Shown here in pieces: positions 5,432-13,015 of a stretch of 13,241 bases of DNA; positions within the stretch are counted from its first letter, which is position 1, and each line of letters opens with the position of its first letter. The stretch comes from Pseudomonadota bacterium. GTDB lineage: Bacteria; Pseudomonadota; Alphaproteobacteria; Rhizobiales; Devosiaceae. A program made the translations under genes and the position numbers. The DNA is taken from contig JAEZBF010000023.1 in NCBI GenBank assembly GCA_023427545.1, positions 1 through 13,241 on the forward strand, written 5' to 3'. The notes beneath the pieces are model-generated. The model had not been told where the DNA came from. It made no database searches and saw only the letters and a program-made list of their open reading frames with translations.

Positions 5432-7054
5432 TCAGAGGGCGGGCTCGGGCACCTGCATCCTCTCGGTTGGGAGGTTAGGCAGCTCGGTCATCGTCGCTTC
5501 GGTCAGGAGCAGCACCCCGGCAACGCTGACCGCGTTCTCAAGCGCAACGCGTACAACCTTGGTGGGATCGATGATACCGGCGGCCATCAGGTCGACGTAG
5601 GTCTTGGTCGCGGCGTCGTAGCCAAGCCCACCCTCACTTTCGAGCATGCGGGCAACGACAACGCCGCCATCGGTGGCGGAGTTCTCTGCAATCTGCCGCG
5701 CCGGCGCCTCGAGGGCGCGCCGCAGGATCTGCACGCCGGCCCGCTCATCGCCTTCGCAGCGCGCCAGCTCTTCGTCGACAGCCTTGGTGCAGCGGAGGAG
5801 CGCGAGTCCCCCGCCGGGCACGATGCCCTCGGCCACTGCGGCTTTAGTGGCGCTCACCGCGTCGTCGAACGCATCCTTGCGTGCCTTCATCTCCGCTTCG
5901 GTCGGCGCCCCGACGCGAACGACAGCCACGCCGCCAGCAAGCTTAGCCAGCCGCTCCTCGAGCTTTTCACGATCATACTCGCTGGTGGTCTTCTTGATCT
6001 CTCGGCGGATCAGTTCGACCCGCCCATGGATCGCCTCCTGGCTGCCAGCACCGCCGATGATGGTGGTCACCTCCTTGTCGACGGTTACGCGCTTGGCGTG
6101 GCCGAGATTGGCAAGTGTGACGTTCTCAAGCTTCAGTCCGAGATCGGGGGAGATCACCGCGCCACCCGTCAGGGTGGCGACATCCTCAAGAACGGCCTTG
6201 CGACGGTCGCCAAAGCCCGGCGCCTTTACCGCACAGTTACGGAACGTGCCCCGCAGATTGTTCACGATGAGCGTCGCCAGGGCCTCGCCCTCGACGTCCT
6301 CGGCAATGACCAACAGCGGGGCTCCGGCCTTGGCGATGCTTTCGAGCAGCGGGATGAGGTCCTGGAGAGCACTCACCTTGCCGTCGACCACGAGGATCGC
6401 TGGGTCCTCCAGCACGGATTCCATGCGCTCAGGGCTGGTGATGAAGTAGGGCGAGATGAAGCCCCGATCGAACTGCATGCCGTCGACCACTTCAAGTGCG
6501 GTCTCCGTAGTCTTTGCCTCTTCTACCGTGATAACGCCGTCATCTCCGACTTTCTCGAGCGCATCCGCGATGAGCCTGCCGATCTCCGGATCATTGTGGG
6601 CGGATATGGTCGCGACCTGTTCCTTTTCCGTGCGGCTCTGCACGGGGCGTGAGAGCTCCTTCAGCGCCGCGACAACGGCACGCGTGCCCCGGTCGAGGCC
6701 GCGCTTGAGGTCTATAGCGCTCGCGCCAGCGACGACGTTGCGCACGCCATCGGCTAGGATGGCGTGTGCCAGGATGGTCGCGGTGCTGGTCCCGTCGCCG
6801 ACCAATTCGCCGGTCTTTTCCGCCGCCTGGCGCAGCATGCGGGCGCCGAGGTCCTCCTCAGGATCCTTTAAATCAAACTCCTTAGCGATGGTTACGCCGT
6901 CATTGCAGACAATCGGGCTGCCCCACTTCTTCTGGATGAGCACCGATTTCGACCGCGGCCCCAGCGTGACGCGGACAGCGTCGGCAAGCTGTGTAGCTCC
7001 GCGCATAATCTTGTCCCGGGCCTCGGAGCGAAAAAGTACCTGTTTGTGCGGCAT
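5432..7054 (-). CDS. groEL: GroEL-type chaperonin (divergent, without GroES)
   Basis: Group I chaperonin of 540 residues that folds proteins inside a double ring using ATP. The ATP-site motifs VTLGP (29-33), NDGVTIAKE (51-59) and GDGTSTATI (86-94, with catalytic Asp87) are intact, as are GIVPGGGLALLR and the late DPTKVVRVALENA. It differs from housekeeping GroEL: it begins MPHKQVLF, has RSKSVLIQKKWGSP where most have GRNVVLDKSFGAP, and ends without the Gly-Gly-Met tail. No groES lies next to it, so it would need GroES from another locus. The start is supported by GGGAGG 6 nt upstream of ATG 7054. There is no CIRCE operator. Instead an FNR-type box lies 83 nt upstream. hsp20 follows in the same direction after 96 nt. 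It is probably a second, stress-specialised GroEL rather than the essential copy. Confidence 0.95.
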   Translation of the reverse strand: MPHKQVLFRSEARDKIMRGATQLADAVRVTLGPRSKSVLIQKKWGSPIVCNDGVTIAKEFDLKDPEEDLGARMLRQAAEKTGELVGDGTSTATILAHAILADGVRNVVAGASAIDLKRGLDRGTRAVVAALKELSRPVQSRTEKEQVATISAHNDPEIGRLIADALEKVGDDGVITVEEAKTTETALEVVDGMQFDRGFISPYFITSPERMESVLEDPAILVVDGKVSALQDLIPLLESIAKAGAPLLVIAEDVEGEALATLIVNNLRGTFRNCAVKAPGFGDRRKAVLEDVATLTGGAVISPDLGLKLENVTLANLGHAKRVTVDKEVTTIIGGAGSQEAIHGRVELIRREIKKTTSEYDREKLEERLAKLAGGVAVVRVGAPTEAEMKARKDAFDDAVSATKAAVAEGIVPGGGLALLRCTKAVDEELARCEGDERAGVQILRRALEAPARQIAENSATDGGVVVARMLESEGGLGYDAATKTYVDLMAAGIIDPTKVVRVALENAVSVAGVLLLTEATMTELPNLPTERMQVPEPAL

Positions 7055-7137
7055 GACTTACCTCCCAAGGGTCACGTTCCGACGGGGTTCGGAATTGACG
7101 CGTCGCCGACTTCTGGCAGCAGCCGGGCGGGAGTTGC

Positions 7138-7151
7138 TTGACGTGGGTCAA
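7138..7151 (-). promoter_or_regulatory. FNR/FixK-type box upstream of groEL
   Basis: The site is TTGACGTGGGTCAA on the + strand and TTGACCCACGTCAA on the gene's strand, an exact TTGA-N6-TCAA palindrome 83 nt before the groEL start codon. The predicted transcription start is near 7103, with a leader of about 48 nt. The -10 region is not convincing. Nothing on the + strand nearby could be its target. Confidence 0.65.
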
Positions 7152-7210
7152 TCGATCGGCAGACAGCGTCGTGGGAGGTCCCCAACCGCGGTCGCCGTCG
7201 CGTCGCAGAT

Positions 7211-8440
7211 CTAGTTGTCTGCCGACGTGACCGGGGGGGGAGCTTCAACTGCGTCCTGCAGCAGCGCCACCGGGGTACCATCCTGAACCGTGTCGGGGGA
7301 ATGGATTATCAAGACCTCGCCGCCCTCCAACCCCGCCACCACCTGCGCAAAAGCGCCGTTCCGCTGACCGATGGTAACGCGGCGCAACCGAGCCCGACCG
7401 TCCTGCACAAGGTAGAGCGCCCAGTCGCCGCCCTGACGGAAAAGCGCTCCGATCGGCACTGAAAGCGCGGCGGGATCGCGCCACACCACAATGCGCGCAA
7501 TCACCCGAAATCCGTGTCCCAGGCGAGACCATTTTTGCGGAGGATCGCGGAGGTTGAGGACGACTTCGGTCCGCTGCTCCTCGATGCCCAGCGCGCTGAC
7601 CTTCGTGAAGGCTGCTGGGCTGATGCTCGCGACCTCGGCACGCAATGGCTCCCCACCCCATGCCTCAATAGTTGCGGAATCCCTGGGATTGATCCGCACC
7701 GCATCCGTGGACAGGACGTCGACGGCAATCTCGAGGTTCGTCGGCTCTCCCAGCTCGAGCAAGGGCGTTCCAGGCTGCACCACCTGCTCGCTTTCGGTAA
7801 GCACCGCCAGCACCTGGCCCGCGACGGGGCTCCGAACAGTGGCGCAGCAGCTACCGCCCGTAGCAACGGTTCCAGTGCCCTCGATCAGGGCGGCACGCGC
7901 CCGCTCGAGATCCTGTTCGCGCATTGACAGGGTAGCACGGGCCACCTCGACATTCTTCTGCGCCGTTGCAGCCGCGAGGGTTGCCTGTTCCTCGATCTGA
8001 GTTGAGACCAGCCCGCGACCCGCTAGGGCACTCTTCCGCTTCATGTCCGACTGAGCGTACGCGTTTTGCGCTTCGGCCTGGGCCAACCCCGCTTCGGCAA
8101 GAGACACGCCTGCGTTTGCCGCTTCCACAGAGGCCTCGGCAATCCGCCGCGAGCGATCGTCGAGCAGACCCGGCCCGGCTGGTTCGATTGTCGCAATGGT
8201 CTGACCGAGCGACACCGGATCGCCGGCGTGCATGGTCACGCGGATCATGCGCCCCGCAATTGGAGCTGATACGCGGAACAGCTCGCGGACACGCGCAAGA
8301 CCCTCCTGTTCGATGCTGACGACGAGTTCGCGACGTTCTGCAACAGCAGTCTCTACGACGACGGGGCGCGGCCAGAGGGCCCACGCGGCGCCCGCAATAA
8401 TGAGGATTACGATGGCGAGGCTGACGATACGACCGATCAT
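7211..8440 (-). CDS. HlyD/RND-type periplasmic adaptor of the ABC exporter
   Basis: Membrane-fusion (adaptor) protein of 409 residues. It has an N-terminal membrane anchor (5-23), the first lipoyl half with SAPIAGRMIRV (58-67), an Ala/Glu/Gln-rich alpha-helical hairpin (about 96-187), the second lipoyl half TVRSPVAGQVLAV (201-213), then beta-barrel and membrane-proximal domains. Such proteins bridge an inner-membrane transporter to an outer-membrane channel; no TolC-like gene is present here. It is the last gene of the ATPase-permease-adaptor operon, 5 nt after the permease. A GTG at 8449 is in frame but overlaps the ribosome site GAGGGAG (8449-8455), so ATG 8440, 8 nt downstream of that site, is preferred. 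Cys-Cys at 198-199 is unusual for this family position. Confidence 0.9.
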   Translation of the reverse strand: MIGRIVSLAIVILIIAGAAWALWPRPVVVETAVAERRELVVSIEQEGLARVRELFRVSAPIAGRMIRVTMHAGDPVSLGQTIATIEPAGPGLLDDRSRRIAEASVEAANAGVSLAEAGLAQAEAQNAYAQSDMKRKSALAGRGLVSTQIEEQATLAAATAQKNVEVARATLSMREQDLERARAALIEGTGTVATGGSCCATVRSPVAGQVLAVLTESEQVVQPGTPLLELGEPTNLEIAVDVLSTDAVRINPRDSATIEAWGGEPLRAEVASISPAAFTKVSALGIEEQRTEVVLNLRDPPQKWSRLGHGFRVIARIVVWRDPAALSVPIGALFRQGGDWALYLVQDGRARLRRVTIGQRNGAFAQVVAGLEGGEVLIIHSPDTVQDGTPVALLQDAVEAPPPVTSADN

Positions 8441-8445
8441 TGATT

Positions 8446-10806
8446 TCACTCCCTCGTCTTGAGGACGGCGATCAGGTCGAGCCGGTCGATCCGCCGGCGG
8501 ACCACGAATGCGGAGAGCAGAGCTGCCGCGATAACCACCGCGCTCGCGTAGACGAAGACATCGGGGCCGAGCACGAACGGCATAGTGAAGATCTCCGAGG
8601 AGAAGCTGTTCACCATGCCTGTCGCGAGGCGGTCACCCAGAAACCAGCCGAGCGGCTGCGCCAGCAGAGTGATCACGGCGATCTCAGCAAGCAGAAGGGC
8701 CGAAACCTCACCCCTGCGGAACCCGAGGACGCGCAGGCTCGCCATCTCCCGCCCCTGCTCGGAGAGCGAGATGCGTGCGAAATTGTAGACCACGCCGAAG
8801 GCGATCACGCCCGCCATCGCAACCAGCACGCCGATCATTACGAACATGTTCTGCGCCATTGTCTCGCGGAAGCGCTTGAGTGATACAGTGCGCAGGCTGA
8901 TGAGGCCGAGCGAGGGGGTTGCCTTCATCCTGGCGAACAGAACCGGCTGCAGCGCCTCGTCGACGGCAACATGCACTCCGGAGATCAGCTGCGATCGCCC
9001 GAACAACCGGTTCAGCGCGTCGAGATTCATGAAGGCGGCGAGACCGAGATAGCTCTCGACGATACCGGCGACGGTGACGCGGCGAGTGCGACGATCGCCG
9101 TCAAGTGGAGTGACTTCGAGGGTGTCGCCGGGCCGGGCGCCAAGGAGACCGGCGAGCGTCCGGGCGATGATCACCCCATCGTCAGGCAGGGGGATGGCCT
9201 GACTGTTGGCGTCGATCAACTTGGTGAGTTCGCTGTCGGACTGGTGCCCAGTAATGCTGACGCGGCGGCTCACATGCCCGTTGCGGATTTCCACCCCTAG
9301 AGAGCGGAACGGTTCCGCGGCCATCACGCCTGGCAAACGCGCGATCTCGTATATCGCCGTCGAGGGCTTAGCTGTCAGGAAGTTGATTGTCGCGTCCTGC
9401 CGTTCGGTCCGGTTGAACGTGTAGTCGATCATGAACTCCATCGATCCGAACGACCAAAGCGAGCCCACCAGGATGGCGACAGAGAAGGCCATGCCGAGCA
9501 CGCCGCCGGCGGTTCGCCACGGCCAGTGGAGCAGATGGCGCGACACCATTGTCCATGTCTCCGGCAGCTGCGGATGAAACGGATTTCTTCCGCCGAGCGC
9601 CTGCCGGTAGGTCGGGGGCGCCGGCGGCAGCATCGCCAGCGCGGGCGGCAGCCAGGCGGCCTTCCTCACGGCTCGCATGGCGCCGACCACGGCGGCTGCG
9701 AGCGTGATGCTCCCAGCAATGACGTAGAGGTTGGGCTCCCGGCTGAAGACCAGGATGGGAAAGCTATAGAAGCGGGCGTAGAGCCGCGTGAGGCCGTTGC
9801 CTGCCCAGATCCCGACTGCGTAGCCGATAGCCGTCCCGAGGAGGCCGATCAGCAGGACAAACTCGATGTAGTGCCACGCGACCGACCAGGAGGAGTACCC
9901 GAGCGCCTTCAAAAGTCCGATCTGCTCGCGCTCAAGCGCGATCAGCCGCGTCAGGGTCATGTTGACCAGGAAGGCCGCCACGAGGAGGAATACCGGCGGT
10001 AGGACCGAGCTCATGCCCCGCAACTGCGTCAGCTCAGATTCGAGATAGGCGTGGGAGAGCTGCTGGGTTCGGTCGTGGGCCCCCCGTCCACCAAATGGGG
10101 CCGTCAGCCGGTCGACTTCGGCAAGCACCGTAGGCGTGGAGGCGCCGGGCAGAAGCTTCAGCGACACGGAATTGAAGGCGCCCTCGAGGTCATAGGCGGC
10201 CGCGAGAACCTTCTCGGGCATCCACAACACGCCGAACCGACCCTCGTTCGGCATCGTCTCGCCGGGGGCCATTGCGTAAATGTACTCGGGAGAGAGCGCT
10301 ATGCCGGTGATGGTCACATCACGGAGCGCTCCATTGACCACCAGCTTGAGGTGGGAACCGGGGCCCAGTCCGCGTGCCTTGGCGAAGATCTCGCTGACTA
10401 CCGCCTCGATTGTGTGTCCGACCTCGGGTAGGCGACCGCTCCGGAGATAGAGCCGATTGAGCGGCTCCTCCCCCTGCGGCAGCGAGACCAGAAGTGCCGA
10501 GGCCGGCTCGCTCAGCCCCTCGATGTCCGCAAGGGCGAGTTCGACGATCCGACCATCGACCGTGAGCACGCCGTCGACTGCGGCGAGGTCATTGAGCAGC
10601 GCGCGGGGAGCCCGGGTCAGTCCCGCGAAGACGTCGGCGAACCGGTTGGCGTCATAGTAAAGGCTCCGCGTCTGGTCGAGTGATTGGTAGGTGCCGACAC
10701 CGATCACAAGCGTTGCGACACCCGCGGCCATGACCAAGGCGATGGCAAGGACCTGTGCCCAAAGTCGGCGGAGTTCGCGCAGCAGCTTGGCGTGGAGTGC
10801 GTGCAC
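8446..10806 (-). CDS. ABC exporter permease with two FtsX domains
   Basis: Inner-membrane permease of 786 residues with an internal duplication. TM1 is at about 17-39, followed by a large periplasmic domain (40-265). The first FtsX core has TMs at about 268-290, 312-335 and 358-378. TM5 is at about 432-453, then a second periplasmic domain (455-648), then the second FtsX core with TMs at about 655-677, 702-724 and 750-771. Both FtsX halves carry the typical motif after their first helix (EREQIGLLKALGYS, 292-305; EQGREMASLRVLGFRRGE in the second half). The two-half architecture is that of the LolCE/DevC/MacB-like exporter superfamily, which moves lipids, peptides or drugs away from the membrane rather than importing. 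It starts at GTG 10806, 4 nt after the ATPase stop, which suggests translational coupling. The substrate is unknown. Confidence 0.9.
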   Translation of the reverse strand: MHALHAKLLRELRRLWAQVLAIALVMAAGVATLVIGVGTYQSLDQTRSLYYDANRFADVFAGLTRAPRALLNDLAAVDGVLTVDGRIVELALADIEGLSEPASALLVSLPQGEEPLNRLYLRSGRLPEVGHTIEAVVSEIFAKARGLGPGSHLKLVVNGALRDVTITGIALSPEYIYAMAPGETMPNEGRFGVLWMPEKVLAAAYDLEGAFNSVSLKLLPGASTPTVLAEVDRLTAPFGGRGAHDRTQQLSHAYLESELTQLRGMSSVLPPVFLLVAAFLVNMTLTRLIALEREQIGLLKALGYSSWSVAWHYIEFVLLIGLLGTAIGYAVGIWAGNGLTRLYARFYSFPILVFSREPNLYVIAGSITLAAAVVGAMRAVRKAAWLPPALAMLPPAPPTYRQALGGRNPFHPQLPETWTMVSRHLLHWPWRTAGGVLGMAFSVAILVGSLWSFGSMEFMIDYTFNRTERQDATINFLTAKPSTAIYEIARLPGVMAAEPFRSLGVEIRNGHVSRRVSITGHQSDSELTKLIDANSQAIPLPDDGVIIARTLAGLLGARPGDTLEVTPLDGDRRTRRVTVAGIVESYLGLAAFMNLDALNRLFGRSQLISGVHVAVDEALQPVLFARMKATPSLGLISLRTVSLKRFRETMAQNMFVMIGVLVAMAGVIAFGVVYNFARISLSEQGREMASLRVLGFRRGEVSALLLAEIAVITLLAQPLGWFLGDRLATGMVNSFSSEIFTMPFVLGPDVFVYASAVVIAAALLSAFVVRRRIDRLDLIAVLKTRE

Positions 10807-10810
10807 GGCG

Positions 10811-11545
10811 CTACCAGCTGATTGCCGACGCCACGACGCGGACGGCGTTGGTTTCGATCGATACGATCCGCCCGTTGGCGAAGTTGATCACCCTGTGGGC
10901 TATCGCGCGGATGGCTGCGTTGTGGGTGATCACGAGGGTTGTCGTTCCAAGCTCGTTATTCACCTTGGTCAACGCCTCCAGCACGACGATCCCCGTCTTG
11001 GAGTCCAGTGCGCCGGTTGGCTCGTCGCAAAGCAGGATGCGCGGTCGCTTGGCGATCGCGCGGGCGAGCGCGACTCGCTGCTGCTCGCCCCCGGAGAGCT
11101 GAGCCGGGAAGTGGTGGAGCCGGTTGCCCAATCCAACGAGTTCGAGCGCCTCTTCCGGACGCATCGGATCTCGCGAAATTTCCGTGACGAGCTTTACGTT
11201 CTCGCGGGCGGTGAGGCTTGGGACCAGGTTGTAGAACTGGAACACGAACCCAACGTGTTCCCGGCGGTAGCGTGTTAGCTCGCGTTCGCCGGCGTGAGCG
11301 AGCCGCTGTTCGAGGAACCACGCCTCCCCGGAGGTTGGGGTATCGAGACCACCTACCAGGTTGAGGAATGTGGATTTGCCCGAGCCTGACGGCCCGAGGA
11401 TGACGTCGAACTCACCGGCATCCGCAGTGAAATCCACCGCGTCGAGCGCCAGCACCTCGACCTCACCCATGCGGTAGGTCTTGGTAAGCCGCTCAGTACG
11501 GAGGAGAGGGCCGAGCACGGTCGATCTTGTGGGCACCTCGATCAT
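10811..11545 (-). CDS. ABC exporter ATPase (LolD/MacB/DevA type)
   Basis: ATP-binding subunit of 244 residues, first gene of the exporter operon. Motifs are Walker A GPSGSGKST (51-59), Q-loop Gln103 in FVFQFYNLVPSLTA, signature LSGGEQQRVALARA (150-163), Walker B ILLCDEP (170-176), the D-loop GALDS and the switch His208. The FQFYNLVPSLTA segment is typical of the LolD/MacB branch. ATG 11545 has no Shine-Dalgarno sequence. The FNR-type box is centred 41.5 bp upstream of this very ATG, so a class II promoter would start transcription at or next to it, giving a leaderless mRNA. A start at GTG 11536 or GTG 11518 is the alternative, and would leave the fold intact since the first conserved block begins near residue 15. 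Confidence 0.92.
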   Translation of the reverse strand: MIEVPTRSTVLGPLLRTERLTKTYRMGEVEVLALDAVDFTADAGEFDVILGPSGSGKSTFLNLVGGLDTPTSGEAWFLEQRLAHAGERELTRYRREHVGFVFQFYNLVPSLTARENVKLVTEISRDPMRPEEALELVGLGNRLHHFPAQLSGGEQQRVALARAIAKRPRILLCDEPTGALDSKTGIVVLEALTKVNNELGTTTLVITHNAAIRAIAHRVINFANGRIVSIETNAVRVVASAISW

Positions 11546-11579
11546 CGGCGCACCATGCCAAACCCTGACACCTCAGAGT

Positions 11580-11593
11580 TTGATCCGGCTCAA
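11580..11593 (-). promoter_or_regulatory. FNR/FixK-type box upstream of the exporter operon
   Basis: The site is TTGATCCGGCTCAA on the + strand and TTGAGCCGGATCAA on the gene's strand, an exact TTGA-N6-TCAA palindrome. It is only 34 nt from the ATPase ATG, much closer than the other boxes. Its centre at 11586.5 predicts a transcription start near 11545. It could instead act toward the + strand, but I see no gene there before the cytochrome, which has its own box. Confidence 0.65.
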
Positions 11594-11644
11594 GAGAGAC
11601 TCGCGGTCGAGGGGAACTCCGTATTCTAGTGCAGCGGGCCCCAC

Positions 11645-11663
11645 CGGACGCACCTCGCGTCCG
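11645..11663. repeat. Short perfect hairpin between divergent promoters
   Basis: CGGACGC (11645-11651) and GCGTCCG (11657-11663) form a 7-bp perfect stem with loop ACCTC. There is no T-run, so it is not a standard terminator. It lies between the two FNR-type boxes at 11580 and 11762, in a 286-nt stretch without a recognisable gene. A 32-codon open frame starting at 11667 (+) resembles nothing I know. Confidence 0.4.
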
Positions 11664-11761
11664 TCAATGAGGCGTGGACGGATGCAGCCGCGGCACGGCG
11701 CAGGCGCCCTCCTTCGCAAATACGAAATGCCAAGCAATCTGCTTCGTCAGTTCGTGGCGGA

Positions 11762-11775
11762 TTGAGGTGGATCAA
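11762..11775 (+). promoter_or_regulatory. FNR/FixK-type box upstream of cytochrome c
   Basis: TTGAGGTGGATCAA is an exact TTGA-N6-TCAA palindrome ending 56 nt before the chosen cytochrome ATG, within 3 nt of the spacing at ADH, hsp20 and SDR. Predicted transcription start is near 11810. Confidence 0.7.
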
Positions 11776-11831
11776 ACCTTGCAAGGGGTGGTCATGGAAG
11801 GTGTGCGTCTGAGCTCTTGAAAGGCAAGATG

Positions 11832-12143
11832 ATGAGATATTTGGTCTGCCCGCTGATTATCCTCATGCTCACCTGCGCCGCATGCGCGTCCGAGTCAGAT
11901 GTTGAAACGGGCTGGCAATTGGTTGAGGAATATTGCTCGGTTTGCCACGCCACCGGAGCTGTGGGGCTCAGTCCACATCACGGGGCCCCTCCCTTCCGAT
12001 CGCTTCACGATCGTTTCGATGTCGACGCCCTGGAAGAAGGCCTGGTGGAAGGGTTGGTCAGCGGCCACCCTGATATGCCCGAATTCGAGTTCGATCCGAT
12101 ACAGGCCCAAGCCATCATCTCGTACCTGAAATCGCTTGAGTAG
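11832..12143 (+). CDS. Small monoheme c-type cytochrome
   Basis: Class I cytochrome c of 103 residues. A hydrophobic N-terminal signal (1-17, rich in Leu/Ile) exports it to the periplasm. The heme-attachment motif CSVCH is at 35-39 (thioethers to Cys35 and Cys38, axial ligand His39). The second axial ligand is probably Met82 in HPDMPEF. The C-terminal helix AQAIISYLKSLE is typical of the family. The Cys pair in CAAC near the end of the signal is close to, but not, a clean lipobox, so both a soluble and a lipid-anchored form are possible. ATG 11832 is preferred over ATG 11829 and TTG 11817 because AAAGG (11820-11824) lies 7 nt upstream. No oxidase gene is beside it, so its redox partner is unknown. 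The FNR-type promoter suggests a role in electron transfer when oxygen is scarce. Confidence 0.88.
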   Translation: MRYLVCPLIILMLTCAACASESDVETGWQLVEEYCSVCHATGAVGLSPHHGAPPFRSLHDRFDVDALEEGLVEGLVSGHPDMPEFEFDPIQAQAIISYLKSLE

Positions 12144-12204
12144 ACGCCGCAGCGGTCAGAAGCCGCGACGTGCAAAAATCCTCCGACCTCTGGCACACGG
12201 CCAA

Positions 12205-12957
12205 TCACGCCGCGCGCCATCCCATGTCAACAGGAATGATCGCGCCGTTGACGTGTCGCGCCTCGTCGGAGGCAAGGAACAGCAGCACGTTGCCGAGATC
12301 TTCGGGGCTGAGCGTTCCCGGGTTCGTCGCATGGTATGCGCCTAGCCGGCCCAGGGCAGCCTGATCGACCTTGGCGGAATCTATGCTCTTCATAATGTTG
12401 GTCTCGACGCCGCCCGAAGCGATGGCGTTGCATCGAATGCCGCTCTTTGCGTACTGGAAAGCCGTGCTCTTGGTTAGGCCGATTAGAGCGTGCTTCGAGG
12501 CTGTGTATGCGGCGCCCGCCGAGCCTCCGCCGAGGCCGGCGACCGATGCGACGTTCACGATTGCCCCGCTGCCCTGGGAGAGCATGAGCGGAACGGCGCG
12601 CCGCATGGCGAACATCGGTCCATCCACATTAACCGCCATCACGCGGCGCCAGGTGTCATTGTCGACGTCCGCGACCGACTGAAACAGGTCCATCACGCCC
12701 GCGTTGTTAACGAGGATATCGAGGCGGCCGAATTCCTTGACCGCGCGGTCCACCATGGCCGCACTTGCCTCCTCGGCGACGTTGGCGACGAAGGGGACGA
12801 TGGCACCGGAGATCTGGGCCAGTGCCTTTTGAAGCGTATCCTCATGCCAATCGACGGCTACGACCTTGGCTCCTTCCTCGACGAACCGGCGCGCCGCGGC
12901 CTGGCCGATGCCGGAGGCCGCTCCGGTGATTACTGCAACCTTGTCCTTCAGCCGCAT
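12205..12957 (-). CDS. Short-chain dehydrogenase/reductase (classical SDR)
   Basis: Oxidoreductase of 250 residues, the standard length for classical SDRs. It has the nucleotide-binding TGAASGIG (11-18), Asp36 after the second strand (VVAVD, indicating NAD(H) preference), NNAG (84-87), and catalytic Asn110, Ser138, Tyr151 and Lys155 (YTASK). The C-terminal NGAIIPVDMGW is also typical. The substrate cannot be read from sequence; relatives act on alcohols, sugars, steroids or acyl chains. The start ATG 12957 has GGAG about 10-12 nt upstream. A one-mismatch FNR-type box lies 58 nt upstream at the same spacing as in the ADH and hsp20 promoters. It converges with the cytochrome gene with 61 nt between them, where I see only a weak GC hairpin. 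Confidence 0.92.
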   Translation of the reverse strand: MRLKDKVAVITGAASGIGQAAARRFVEEGAKVVAVDWHEDTLQKALAQISGAIVPFVANVAEEASAAMVDRAVKEFGRLDILVNNAGVMDLFQSVADVDNDTWRRVMAVNVDGPMFAMRRAVPLMLSQGSGAIVNVASVAGLGGGSAGAAYTASKHALIGLTKSTAFQYAKSGIRCNAIASGGVETNIMKSIDSAKVDQAALGRLGAYHATNPGTLSPEDLGNVLLFLASDEARHVNGAIIPVDMGWRAA

Positions 12958-13015
12958 GGAAAGCTGTACTCCGTTCGCGTTCCTGAGGTCTTTATCCGCA
13001 ACGGGCGCTCATTTC

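Noticed and set aside
5351..6652. 433-codon open frame antisense to groEL, and other long antisense frames there.
   Set aside because: They mirror the codons of a clear groEL gene in GC-rich DNA; no domain or ribosome site supports them.
7055..7210. CIRCE operator or groES upstream of groEL.
   Set aside because: No TTAGCACTC-type inverted repeat and no GroES-like frame is present; only the FNR-type box stands out.
11667..11765. 32-codon open frame (+) between the exporter and cytochrome promoters.
   Set aside because: Starts without a ribosome site, resembles nothing I know, and is too short to support on sequence alone.
12144..12204. Possible terminator between the convergent cytochrome c and SDR genes.
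   Set aside because: Only a 5-bp stem with a G-U pair (GCGGT/GCCGC) and no proper T-run, too weak to call.
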